The notes beneath the pieces are model-generated. The model was not told where the DNA came from, ran no database searches, and saw only the letters and a program-made list of their open reading frames with translations. From Rhabdornis inornatus (Eukaryota > Chordata > Aves > Passeriformes > Rhabdornithidae): a stretch of 64,000 nt of DNA. Below are positions 12,601 through 25,069 of the stretch, in pieces (the first letter of the stretch is position 1; each line of letters opens with the position of its first letter). Where the stretch lies: NCBI GenBank assembly GCA_013397075.1, contig VWZS01000187.1:1129766-1193765 (forward strand). The letters are read 5' to 3'. The translations under genes and the position numbers were made by a program.

Positions 12601-14374
12601 CTGGAAGAAGCTGGGGTTTTTTTCCTACCAGCTGCTGATTTCCAAGTTTGGTGTTTGTTCATCTGTTGTTGTTAGGTTTCAATTTTTTTTCCATTTTATA
12701 TGTTTTGAAATAGAAGATGGCAAAATGTATCTTATATTCTCAATTCTATATTGTATTTTGCATTTTTGTCTTAAAATTCTCCTGTAAGTCTAATGCAATC
12801 TTATTCCTGAATTAATACAATTATTTTAAGCCAGGACCTTGAAAAACTGGCACTACATGTAAAAATCTAAGAAGACAACTTTTATATTAAAAACCAAATG
12901 ACTTCATATCTCTATACAATTGTAGAGACATGCTCATACATGCATATGCACACATATTTTTGCTGCAATAATATATGGTTTATATATAGGCTATTAAAGT
13001 AATGTAAACAATCTAAACAAAGCAGATTACCAGCAAAACGTGCAGTAACAAGTTTAAGATCCCGGTTGTATTCTCTAAGTAAGTTGAGAAGAGCCATAAC
13101 ATGAATAATTTCTCTCTGCTCCTACAACATTTGTGTTCAACACTTTATATACAAAAATGATTTAGGGGATGGGGGAGAGATCCTAGGGCTCCAAGATTGT
13201 TTCTCAGTGCTGTGGTGTAAATGCACCTTTCACAGAGGCTGAGTGAGACTCCCACACCCCTTCAAACAGCAGCTCTGTCAGAGACACCAGTGGGGCAGAG
13301 TGCCCTGCAGTTTAAGCAGAACCTCTGCCATAAACCAAGAGCCCAGCCGAAGCACTCATCCCTCCCTGGCCTCCCTGGGCCATCCTGGGAATGGAACAGA
13401 CAGAAGGGACCCTCAGCTCAGGCAGGATGGTGCCAGTGCAGAACAAAGTGTTACCTGCAGGCACCCCTGGGGAAGGAATTAATGAACAACCTCACCCACG
13501 AGCTGAGAGTGCCACAGTAACAAAAACGAAAGCGATTGTAAACTGTGTTAATGCATGGGTAATTCTCCTAGCAAATAGCACAAAAGGCACACAAAACATT
13601 GCTCTGGTAAGTGGTGTAGAAAAAGCCTGTCAGCTATAGGTGTCAAATATATCCTTTGTAGTTTCACTGAGGTATTTTGCAGCAAAACAATCAAGACAAA
13701 TATGCAGATCCCAATTATGGGACAAGAATCTTCTTGCATTGTGGTGTGAGGAGTTCCCTGCCAGTTTGCTATACAACATTCGGGTTTTTTATACTGTGCT
13801 GGGACTGTCTGAGAGATCAGATCCCAAGTAAGATCCCAGTCCAGCTGCCAGGTGTGTTTGTGTAGCCTTGAGGGCACAGGGGCTGCATGAGTGAAGTGGA
13901 ATCACTTTCCCCAGTTAAACTGTGCACATACAGAAAGAGCTTGGTGTTAGGTTTGGGTTTGTTGTCCTTTTTCTTTGTTTTCCTATTTTTAGTTTTTATT
14001 TTTGTTTGGCTGTAACATTGTGCTTCATTTCTGGCTGATCAGCTTCTGTGCTTTAATATTGATTACTCTGCAGTTGGACTCCTCAGGCAGTCACCCATCT
14101 CACATTGTGCCCAAACTCAGGGTCCTTTCCATCCCATATCCACCAGAAGGCTCACCAGCAGGTGCTGAGTAGCCTCATGATTTTGTCAGACCCCAAAGGT
14201 TTGGAAAAATCATTTGCTGGACCACCAGGCAACAAGCAGCAGTTACATCTGGCAACCCTAAATCCAAGAGGAAAATTATGGCATTTAAAGCCATCAGGGA
14301 CCATTCCACACCACATAGCAACTTTCTGACTTATTCCATGCTTCAGCAAGGGCAAACAGAGGGATGAGGGTCCT
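9601..14374. other. Intergenic DNA with one GC-rich patch
   Basis: No exon or RNA gene was recognised. Positions about 11580-11975 form a GC-rich patch dense in CAG/CTG and CCTGG words (for example repeated 'gggctg' and 'gctgcag'), and a weaker patch lies at 13220-13470. These patches generate overlapping ORFs on both strands in several frames, which argues that the ORFs are composition artefacts and not genes. Confidence 0.45.
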
Positions 14375-14880
14375 GTGTGAGGGCCCTGAGTCCCCCCCTG
14401 GCTGTTGGGCTGTCTGGGCTCAGGGCCAGCTTGGAGCTTGCAGAGCTGAGAGCTGATCCAGGCCTTTGCTGGCCTTGGGCACAGCCAGGGCTGATACCCA
14501 TTCCCATGGGACCTACATCTAAGCTAAGTCCCTTCCATCAGGCCCCATCTGAGCTAAAGCTCCTGCTGTGCTGCAGCCATGCCTGTCCCTGCCTTTGGAC
14601 CCGTTGCTCTGGAGCTAGACCCTGACCTGGAGCTGACTCCCAGCCTGGTCCCAGACCTGCCTTTGCACCAGAACCCTGCCTGGTGGTCACAGGGCTGTGC
14701 CTGATCCTTGCTGTCTGCACTGGGCCTGCCTTGTTTGGCTCACCTGGGGGGGCTGTGGGACAGGTGAGACTCCTGCCCTGGAGTGTTGGTGTGCTCAGCT
14801 TCCAGCTCACCTTTCCTTGCAGAGAGCTCTGGCTGCTTCCTGACAGGCTGCTCCTCTCAAAATCTCCACAGCTTTTAAAG
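14375..14880. repeat. GC-rich, degenerate minisatellite-like patch
   Basis: The patch is dominated by imperfect recurrences of 'cctg' followed by 10-20 variable bases: 'gacctggagctgac', 'agcctggtcccagacctgcc', 'accctgcctgg' and similar words around 14580-14720. It stands out from the AT-rich surroundings. Open frames run on both strands here, consistent with biased composition. It could be a decayed tandem repeat or an unrecognised GC-rich retroelement fragment. Confidence 0.4.
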
Positions 14881-17800
14881 ACTGATGATCTCAGCAAAAA
14901 CGTTAACCCATTTTCCTTTACAGAAGAGCAGAAATGGTGGATTCATGCAGGATTCAAACCTACCACTAATGATACTGAACCACGGAAGGAGAAAATGAAG
15001 AGTCTTACATTGTCTCCACTCTCCCAGGGATAAGAAGACTGGTCTGGACACTTTGGGAACTCTCTTTCTTAGACCCCCCAGCCTTCCTATACACAAAGTA
15101 TAGAGGTGTCCTGGAAATAATGCCATGAGTTCACATGAAGAAAATAACTTGTGTGAACAGTGGCACCTAGAACTCTTGGAGTCCAGTGGGTCTTTCTTTC
15201 AGTTTTGTGCCCTTCAGCCCAACATTGCAATGTTTCACACAGGTGCCATGAGGAGTATCACTGCACCAGCAAGTGGCTTGAGACTAAAAAAAATGTTAAA
15301 AATTGCTCTTTGAACAGTAAGTAAGACAGAGGGGCTCTGTGGAAGCTGTGGTCAACCCATCAGGATCTTCTTTTCTTCTTCCCCTTCTTTCCTCTCATGC
15401 CTTCCTCCCTCTGCCCCTGCTGATTTTGCTGGAGACTCGGCCCTGTTCTTGGAAGAAATCTATTTGTGCTTACTGCTGAACTCTGCAGCAGCTGCTCAGA
15501 CCTTTTCCTACCACTGTGTTGTGATGCAGTCATGATTTTACCAGAAAAGTGGTGTTCGCCTGCCATGAACCCGAAAGAGTTCAACACTGATTAGGAAGGA
15601 AGGCTGGCAGGCAGGCAGGCAGCATGACTGACTAAGCCTGGTTTCCTTAGGAACCCAGACTGAAAAAGTGAGGAAGTAAGAGCATGTGTGTTCTGGTAGG
15701 CAGTGAATAATCCACTAAAACTCTTAATTAAAAATTTAAACATGTGTCTGCTAATTACATCACCCTTCTCCTGCCCTTAAAAAGCAGCAAATGAGCATGG
15801 TTGCACACCTGCCTGTGTGTTTATTTCCTTAGGATGCTGCTCACTTGCTCAGCAACACAGATACCAGCTCAGGTAGCAGCTGCCATTGCAAAAACATTCT
15901 GGAGAAAAGTGATGACAAATATTTTCTTTTTGTTAATGAATGGCCAAACTGTTCACAGAAATCCTGCTCACTGTTGCTGCATGTCCTGAATTTGTTGATG
16001 TTTTTCACATATCAATCCTGATGCTATGAGTTCTCATCTCAGGCAGGGCTAGTTAATGCCAGCAATACACACTTGACTGAACAGCTACCTGAAGACCTGT
16101 GAAAAGAGAAAGAGATGTGGTAAATGTTTCAAAAAGCAGGCAGCAAGGATATGAAAATGAACATGGGCATTGTCTGTAAACTCCAAATCTGCAGCGAACG
16201 GTCTGCCAAGGCTCTGGACCCTCTGGAGATTGTCAGTCCTGCAGGGATAGTGTGGTGCTCCACATTTGAAGCACACATGGGGTGAGGAGCCTTAGCATGG
16301 TAAAGGGACAGCTCAGATTAAGTGTTATCCATGCAAATGGGCACTCCTGGCAAATGGAACCTGCTTCCCCCTCTGTAAGTCACCCTGCAGTGAATCTCCT
16401 CTGGTATATGTAGCCTCTTCAGCTGCTCTGAGTTGGCTGGGTTGCAGCCACTTGACATCAGGCCACAGCCTCTGATTTGGGAAGGCTGTTTTATTCACTG
16501 CCTAGAGGAGTAGGATCATGTTCAACATTGCTGTTGTTATTTATTACAGTCATGAATTTGGCAGGAATTAGCCAGATTCTGGCAGGTAGCGTATGTCTCT
16601 GTATATCAGCATAACTGTGCTGTTGCTATAGTGGGTACACTGGGTGAAAAATCAATTCCCTGGTTTTTGGCTCCTGTCAAAACAGGCAGAGGCCAGAGCA
16701 GGAGGGCATGTGTGTCCACTGGCACACACATGGACATTGTCACCAGATGATCACCCAATATGCTCTCCTTGAGACCTGCCTTCATACCATGGTCCTGCTG
16801 TGGCACAGACTGCTGAACCTCTTAGGGAAGGGTCCAGCTGGGATGTGGGTTTGTTTCCTTGGGGTATTGAGAACCTTACTGGTACTTCTCAAGGCCTCTT
16901 TGACTCGACCTAAAAAGGACTCAACAGACAGCAAGGAACTCTGAACTCCTACACCCCAACACTGCATCACTAACAAAGCACTGCCTCAAGACTGAACGAC
17001 CTTATGAGGTTATCTTTAAAGTGATATTTTAATGCATTCACTGACTGTTAAAAAGCTTCACAGATGATGTCTGGGGATGATGTACTGGAGAAGGCTTCAT
17101 TATCCTCAGGGGTATGGACAAGGAGATGGCTGCTCCACTGCAGAGTTTCCCATGTTGAGCTCACATTCATCCAAGACGGCTGGAGTCAGGCAACTCAATT
17201 TAGGGGCTGCCAGAATCACAGAATGATTCTTCACTGAAGTGAAGCATCTGTTATTGCAAGGTAAAGACATTAACTGGCCCTTCCTTCTAAAAAGCAGGGG
17301 GTTGTTAAAATCTGAGGTATATGTAGAGTTTAGGATGTCATAGGACAAACCTAGGAGCATATGAAATCCCCAGGCAAGGCTATAAAGTTAATTGGCTCTA
17401 GGCAGAAATACTGGGGCTGGCAGGATTGGGGTCTCATCACAAGGGAGGGAGCCTAAAGGTGCAATTCAAAATAAAGGCCTGTGTTTACAGGGTGTCAGGT
17501 CCCAGTCCCAGGCTGAAATTCCCTGAAAGCTCATCTCTGCTCCTACTGCCCTTCCCCAACTTTGACAGGAGTGTGATGTGTGCTTTACTGGGTGGAACCC
17601 TGCTGCACAGCAGTGCCCTGCTCCGTGGGGTCAGGGCAGGGGAGCTGGGGTGAGCGAGAGGTGGGTGAGGCAGGGGTTTGACACAGGCTCATCCGCTCTG
17701 CTAAATGCCCTCAGCTCACTGCTGGGCAATGCTCACTCTGCTGACCAGGCTGAGCTTCCTATGCTGCTTTTGCCCAGCTGGAAAACGGTGGTGACAGAGC

Positions 17801-19583
17801 CCTTGAGGACAGCCTGAGGCACTTCACTTGCTTGTCCTCTCCAGCCCAGACTGGATAGCACAGAGTGGAGCAGTGCCTTGGGGGGCCATGGGCACAGGGC
17901 CTGGGTTTCTGCAGGTCAGCATCACCACCCTGTGTGCTGCAGTGCAGGAGAAGCACCCAAAGCTTACAGCAAAACCTGTTCTGGGAGTGGGAGGATGTGT
18001 CCACAGCTGCACTCCCCAGACAAAGCCCAATTACGTTCCATTTGTGTAAAGAATGAGTGTGTTTAATCCAAAACCAGTAACAACCTAAAAGTAATTTCAT
18101 TGAGTAGCAACATCATCCACCACTTGGGAGAACCCAGAACTATTTACAAAATGTTTTCGTACTTCAACAAGGAAGAAGCTGCATATTTCTGACTGTGGAG
18201 CAGAAGGCAATCCTGTAATAATGCCTCATCTTTACCAATCATTCCAAATTATTCACATGAAATATCCTGCTTTCTCTTTTGGACTGTAATGAAGCTCCTG
18301 TTGAACCAATTATTCACTAGCTATTCATGTACTGTCAAAAAGGAAATAGCAGAAGCTTTGTCATTAGGAATAAGATTTGATTGGCAAGGCACATGGCTTT
18401 GGGGTGGGTTTGCTTATTCCACCTTTTTGCTCTCAAGCCATAGCTTTCAGCTGGCAATTTCCACTGCTATAATCTGATGGAAAGTGATAAAATGCATCAG
18501 ACTGCAGTACTCAAATGAGAAAACACTCCAGATTAGTAGGAATATAATTATGTTTTTCATGACATTGATTTTTTATTTTCTAACTGATAAAAGTAAACAA
18601 CTAAGGGGAGGGGGGGGGAGTGCCAAAAAACAACATTTAGACTTTAGTGGGATAATTAACTCAGCAATTAAACATATTTTGTATGCAGCATTTGTCCTCC
18701 AGAGCACACAGCATATGTGACGTTTGTCCTTCATTCAAATTCTTGCTTCTTGCAATCTTTTTATTTCAGGAGTGGCAGCCAGTGGGAGTCCTGCAGGAAG
18801 GCCCCTTCTATAACACTTTCCTTTTTAAGTTGAGTATTCACAGCTAGGATTTAGAAGGAAAGGGGCAGCCAAACAGAATTGTGAAATGAGCAGAATTGAG
18901 AGGCAAGAGGTCTGTGCAACAGACATTTGTGTGTGTTTTCTTTTTGCCAGTGATGTTTGGAGGGGAAGTAAACCAAGCCCCTTGTGATACTTTCTGCTCT
19001 GTGTGCTCCCCACCAGCTGCACAAATCTGCTGTGATTGGGGCTGCAATGGCAAATGTCCTGTGCTCTGCTCCCACTTGATATCACAGCATTGGGATGGGC
19101 AGGTTATATCCATGGAAAATTAAAGAGCAAGAATTAAAGCCAATTAAATAAAAGAGGCCAGTCCTAGGGCTCCCTGCTGGTGTAACAGAGTTGTTCCCAC
19201 TAATGTGTGAAATACAGGAAGAGATATAAGCAACAATGGATTGTTAGAAATCTCACTGGCCTTTTTAGCACAGGAGAGTTCTCCTGTCCTCAGTTCATCA
19301 AAGAGTGCGTCTTCAAGGATGCTGATTTTCTCAATTTTCTCTCCCATGATACAGAGGAGATGTCTTCCCCACTGCCCAATCTTTATCTCTTTTAGAAAAA
19401 TGAGGTCATTAGGAAAATAGGATAAATAAAACATACTCCTTGTGACTTTGTAGGTAGGATGAAGAGGGACAAGCAAACACTGTGTCAGGCAGAGGTGAGC
19501 AGATCTGTCATGCTCAGGATGACACAGTACATCTGCATGTCAACAAAAACTGCAAAGCTGTAGCTGATAATGTGCAAGTTAAT
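14881..19583. other. Intergenic DNA, no gene seen
   Basis: Mixed-composition non-coding DNA with a further GC-rich patch at about 17480-18040 in which short ORFs overlap on both strands. A (GGCA)n run sits at 15606-15622. No exon, tRNA or small RNA gene was recognised. Confidence 0.45.
15606..15622 (+). repeat. (GGCA)4 microsatellite
   Basis: Four tandem GGCA units plus a partial unit. A second GGCA run lies at 23801, suggesting a motif common in this genome. Confidence 0.8.
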
Positions 19584-19645
19584 ACCCAAGCACATTACAA
19601 TTATCTTTCCTCTTTGAGACAACAATATGTGAGGCTTTCTTCAGG
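19584..19645 (+). mobile_element. Possible L2/MIR-like 3' fragment
   Basis: The words 'ccaagcacattacaattatc' and 'gagacaacaatatgtgaggc' occur in the order and spacing of the L2/MIR-type 'aagcactttacaattatctc ... cacaacaaccctgtgaggt' block. The fragment is short and diverged, so this could be coincidence. Confidence 0.3.
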
Positions 19646-22600
19646 GCAGAACTCTGAGCCTCAGGGAAACTCAAATAACTTCCTACTCTGTGATACTCCC
19701 ATGGCCCAATTTAAGCTGTGCTGCTGCTGCAGGGTAGAAGGGCTAACTTCTGAGCTCGCATAAATTTCTATAGTAAACACACTATGACAAGTCATTCCAA
19801 ATTAATTTCTTCCTTTCCCAAGCTGAATTTGCTGGGTTATGTGCTAAAATCTTGTTTCTTGCTTTGTCCTGAAATGTTGTGGTGCATAATAAACATCAGG
19901 TCTCAAAAGGCTGTCTTACTGCTAATTTCAGGCAATGAAATATATTACGTACATAATTCCTGTTACATGCAAAACACTCTGTATCTGGAGCACAGCCTTC
20001 CCCAAATCCAGAATGTTCATCTTGTGAAATCTGTCACCATTTATGGAATGCAAAAGTTGCACTGACAAATGCTTTTTACTATCAGACATAAAATGTGTTT
20101 GTTATTGTACTGACCTTGGGAGACAAATAGGGAAGCTTTGTCCTTACCCTGCAAGACAGCCACAGCAGCTGGCTATGCTTTAGGACAGGCCAGACTAAAA
20201 TAGGTCTGTCCACGTGAGAGGCTGATAGAAGAACCCTGGAAATTCTGCAAGTTGAGTGCCATTAATAGACCCCAAAATAAGTAATATCTCTGAAAATGAA
20301 CCCCCAAGCCAGATCAATGATTTAATTTATAATTCACTGATCCACAGATATAACAATCTAATTTTTTGAAAAAAGCTACTGTGATTGGTAACTGCCTCAC
20401 CCCTTAAAAAATCCCCAAACCTACTCTTTTTATAAAGCTAACTGGGGCAGGAGGTGTGTTTGAACTCTGTCCTGTCCTCTGGAGGGACACTCTGTAGTCA
20501 GGGCAGCATGGCCTTCTCATCACTTACATTTGGTAATTACCATCATAGAGGAACAGCCAGCAAATATAGAGGGGATGGGGGAATGTAACTATTCTCAGGG
20601 ACCCAAAAAATAGGTATGTTCCAAGTAGAGCAATTTTTAAGTACAGTGAAGTGTTACTTCTAGCACGGATAAGAAAAATAATAGGTAGAATGAGAAGTGA
20701 TTTTCAAGCTGAACCTTTCTTGAAATATTCTCTCATATACTGTTATTATTCCACAGTAATGCTTCTCTTAGGGCAATATTTTACACCAATGTTACCATCT
20801 CCATGGCACCACAGACAGGGAGGCTTTCTAAGCACACAATTTCTCTCACACTCAGTTTAGGAGCTCTTCCATTTCTTTATTCATTTACACTGCACCACTG
20901 ACTTGAGATATTTGATCCAGAATAATGATAATGCTTTGCTTTTCTTCATTGCAGCGCTAACTCAACCTCCTTTACAAATGTCACTCAGGAGTGCCAGGGC
21001 CTTGGGAGGCAGAGAGCCCAGCCAAAACTTGCCTGTGAGTACCTGGCAAAGTGAGGACCTGAAGACAGATGCACTCAATCCTTCTCTCACTTGAGAGACA
21101 GCTCAGGTCGACATGACTCTAAACTTTGGAGATGATCTGCCTGCTAAGTTACAGCACATTTATGATTTGTGGGTTTCCAGTTTGACTTGGCTTCATTTTT
21201 TAACTTTTGCGTTTGGCAGCTGACGGCTATTAACTGTCACACTCCAATAAGCAGGGGGTAGTTAGAACAGCATTAAATATTTGCACTGTGCAGCAAGGCT
21301 ATACTTCATCTCAGCACACATGAATCTCATGCTCTTTTCACACTGGAAGAAAACCCACCTTATTGCTATTCAAATCTATCTGTCTCTCTTCCCATACTGC
21401 CATTACACATGCAAGGCTCGTCAGTGTCACTGACACAAAAAACCCCTCATGCTTTATGCCAACACCAGTGACACCTGAAGAAAACCCCAGGCACAAAAGA
21501 ATTACTGTTTTTAAGAATTTTGTTTATTTGGTCTTCATTTTCTAATATGGTCACTTATTCCATGTCTTCATAAAAGTATTTCTCCTACCCTGCGTGTTTT
21601 CTTTCACAAGAGCAACTTATAGATAGTTCTGTATGAAAAGTGGGTTTTTGCAACTGAGGTTTGTTGATTTTGTATGTCCCTGGTTAAATTATGAAGCTTT
21701 GTTTTGAAGACAATTTTTTCCCCCTCTCATCTAAACTGCCATTTTGAGTCTAATCTTTTAGGAAATATCCTACATAGGCACTCCTTGTGGTCTGCTTTTA
21801 AAAAAGCAAAATTTATTTTGGCCTCTGCAGGAAGCATTTAAAGCACATAATGAATAATGTTTGACACAGGAGTCAGTTAGCAGTCATTTTAGATTAATAA
21901 CACTGCCCAGAAAAAAACCTTGCAGGGGATTAGACCAAGGGAAAGATGCTTAGGCAATAACCTCTGAGCCAGCTGGTTGCTGAACTACTCACAATAGACA
22001 TAACTATCTCTGAAGGTCTTAAGTGTGAGAATTATCTCTTGGAAGAGAACAATGAGTTAGTGAGATATAAAACAATAGTCTCATGCTCTAACATAAGCAG
22101 TTAGCATTGCACATGTTCTCTTCTCAGTTAATCTGCAAGACTTTCAGACAGCAGCAGTTGGTGCCCAAATTAAGACTTCCTCTTTCCCTTTGATCTTATG
22201 TAAAAACTAATGAATTGTATAATCTCCAACACCTCTGAAATCCTGCTGGTTAAAGGGAAACTCTCCCTACCTTTCCCATGCCTGTCTCAATTCGCTAAAT
22301 GGGAGCTATATTTAACAGCAGGCCAATCACATGATCACTGAAAAGGAACAGCACAAGGATCTGTAATCCTAATGCTCTGGAGCTGTGATTGCTATAAATC
22401 CTTTGCAGAATGATTTCCTTTAAATCCCAAACATGTCATCACACTTTTAATTAACATTTCTTTATGAAAACTGTGGATAAGACCCTTTAAATTAAAGATT
22501 GTTCCCAGACTTGTCATCTTAAAACAGTGTGCATTTCTATTGTCATTCTCATGTAGCATATTTTATTTCACTTTCCTATAAGTAAAGCTTTTTACTTCCC

Positions 22601-22789
22601 CTTTCCCCTCCTTTGCCTCTCCTATCTTAACCCTCACACAAGTAGTAACAGCTAGCCCTATTTTTCAAGGGTAAACAAATAGCTCTATATTCACACACAA
22701 AACAGAGCATTCAAATATTCAAAAAACCAGCTATGAGCACAGGCAGAGATGTGGCTGATACTGCCCTACTTGAATTAGTCTTACCACTT
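19646..22789. other. Intergenic DNA, no gene seen
   Basis: AT-rich DNA without recognisable exons, RNA genes or intact mobile elements. The short ORFs have no family signature. Confidence 0.45.
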
Positions 22790-22945
22790 TCACTTCTCAA
22801 GTTTACTATCTAATTGAGCTTATCATCTTTACAGATAGAAAGAGATTGAGAGAGGAAAGTGATTTGCCCAAAGTTACACAGAACTGTTTCTGCAGAAACA
22901 GAAGCACAACCTTTATTTCCTGATTCCCAGCTCATCATTCTGTTC
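22790..22945 (+). mobile_element. MIR SINE remnant, forward orientation
   Basis: The segment contains 'agagaggaaagtgatttgcc' followed by 'caaagttacacag' and, further on, 'acctttatttcctgattccc', paralleling the MIR blocks 'gagaggttaagtgacttgcccaaggtcacacag' and 'acccaggtctgtctgactcc'. The preceding 'catctttacagatagaaaga' corresponds to 'cattttacagatgaggaaac'. The largest ORF in this area (142 codons from 22859) starts inside this relic and is therefore unlikely to be a gene. Confidence 0.55.
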
Positions 22946-25069
22946 AGCTATTTAGCACGTGGCTTTCGGAATACTGGGGCTGTTTCCTTGCCTGTAAATC
23001 TGAGCAGCATTGCTACACATGGTATTAAAACAAGCCTAAAATGCTCAATGCTGGGCTCAGGAAACTCAGTTTTATTTCCAGCAAAAGGAAAGTTTTATAC
23101 AAGTGAGGGATGCTTTGGCTGTTGGCTAGCAGGAAATGGATTTCCAATATTTGTTTTCCTGATAGCAACCCAGGTAAAAATGCTGTGTTTGAATAATGGC
23201 TCAAGTCCAGTGACAGAGTCACTTCTGTCATCCCATCTGGGATTTGAGACAGTGGCACACATCACTGCCAGACAACTCTTTCAATGATATTTTCCAGAAA
23301 GCCCAGTTTTCTAACACACCTCTGCGTGGAATAAGCTGGAAGACAGAGGAAGACTATTTGTGAGTGAGAATATTAAGGGTGACAACATTATCCATTGTAT
23401 AGATAAACCTCCCCTTCAGCAGTAAGAAGGAGGAAAGGAATACAGATCCTGCAAAAATTCCAAAATGAAATTGTCAGGCAATCTGACAGCACAATCTGAA
23501 ACTATTTAGCATGATTTAGCAATATGTTTCTAAGTATCTATATAGCATCCAAAAATATCCATTGACAGATATTGGAGAAATAATAAATGGCTAAATAGAG
23601 CAGGTCAGACTCTGATGCCCTTCTGTGAATTGGGTAATAGTTTATTTCTCAGCTGCTCCCACTGGCTTCAAATTAAGCTTTGTAGCTGACACTCAAAGCC
23701 AAATGTCAGGAGCCCAAGTTCATTGAACAGATCAGTGGAAAAGCTCAGAACAGAACCTCTGACTTGACTCTTGCATCCTGAACTGAAAACAAGGAATAGA
23801 GGCAGGCAGGCAGGAAGGAAGGGTCTCCACAATGTTATGACTACTCACCTTTTACATATCCTCGTTTTCTTCACAGTACACAAGTGTCTTGTAGTTTAAT
23901 TGGTAAGATAAACAATGTTTACATACTTATATTCATTTAAAATGACCCATAATTATCAGGCCAGGACATTGGTAAAGTTGTTTCAAAAGGAATGGAAAGC
24001 GTCATGGGTGTAGAGCAAGAGGAATGGCAAATTTAACCACCGAACCATTGGGATTTTCCTTACTGACAGGCAAATTCATGCAGTAAGAGTGGTGTGGCAT
24101 ATGTGACCATATATTAAAAGCAGGGACTGCAACACATCCATCTTCAGCCTGTCAGTTTTTCTTGATTAAAACATATCACATGGATACATCAAGTTAAGAA
24201 ATTAGTAATTAACTATGAGATGTAAAAAAATCACATTCTTCTGATCAACTCAAAGCCTGAAGACCAAGCACATTGCAGACTCCTAGTTTCATTCGCCACT
24301 CTATTTTCACTCCAACATATTAATTTCTCTTCCTCTCACCTATGCTAGAACATGAGAAATGTACAGCCTAAAGCTCTCTTGAGAGTAGCACTATGATGAA
24401 ACCTGACCAGTCTTACTTGCACAAAGGTGTTCAGGAGCAGGTCAGCAGAGAGACCAGGTCTGTACATGGAGCCTTTCTTAGGAAGCCTTTCCCAGCTGTG
24501 AGCCAGGGGCTGTGCAGAACAGGGGGACTCACCGTGCAGTGCCCTGCTCTGCGGCGCTGCAGCTCCATGGACCCGCCAGGATCCGCACAAGTCGCTGGCT
24601 GGTGCACTCACAGGAATCCCACACCAGGTGATCTCTAAGATGACAGCCCATGGGCAGAGTCCAATGTGTCAGACTGGACAGTGGGCCAAACAAGGGAATT
24701 GGGATCTCAGCCTTGATTCCTCTTTCCAGCACACACGCTCTTTCCAACACACAAACTGCAATAACAGCATTCAATCTCTGTGCATCCTTTGCTCCATCCT
24801 GGGCAGTAAAGTGCGAACCCTGTGCTGACTTAACATTCTTTGGTGAACCTTAGCCTTTAATTTTTCATCTCTCCTGTGGTACAAACACCAATCTGATGTT
24901 CCCTCTCCTTATTGCTGAGATCACCCTTGAATACCCTCCTGGACACTGAAAGTTACGTATAAAACACCGAGATTTAGCAGGTACTCTGGGTTAAGCACCC
25001 ATACCTTGTTTCCATTTCAGTAGGATACACAGAAGAAAGCCAGACACACACCAAAACAAAACCAGGAGT
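22946..25069. other. Intergenic DNA between ADK 3' end and left flank
   Basis: No coding exon was seen. It contains a (GGCA)n/(GGAA)n run at 23801-23823 and a small CpG cluster at about 24531-24596. Downstream ADK polyadenylation sites could lie here if the mapped site near 25.07 kb is only the proximal one. Confidence 0.4.
23801..23823 (+). repeat. (GGCA)3(GGAA)2 simple repeat
   Basis: Three GGCA units run directly into two GGAA units and a GGG. Confidence 0.75.

Noticed and set aside
17211..17228. CR1-like start 'cagaatcacagaatgatt'
   Set aside because: The following sequence does not continue into any CR1 tail block, so the resemblance is limited to a short common word.
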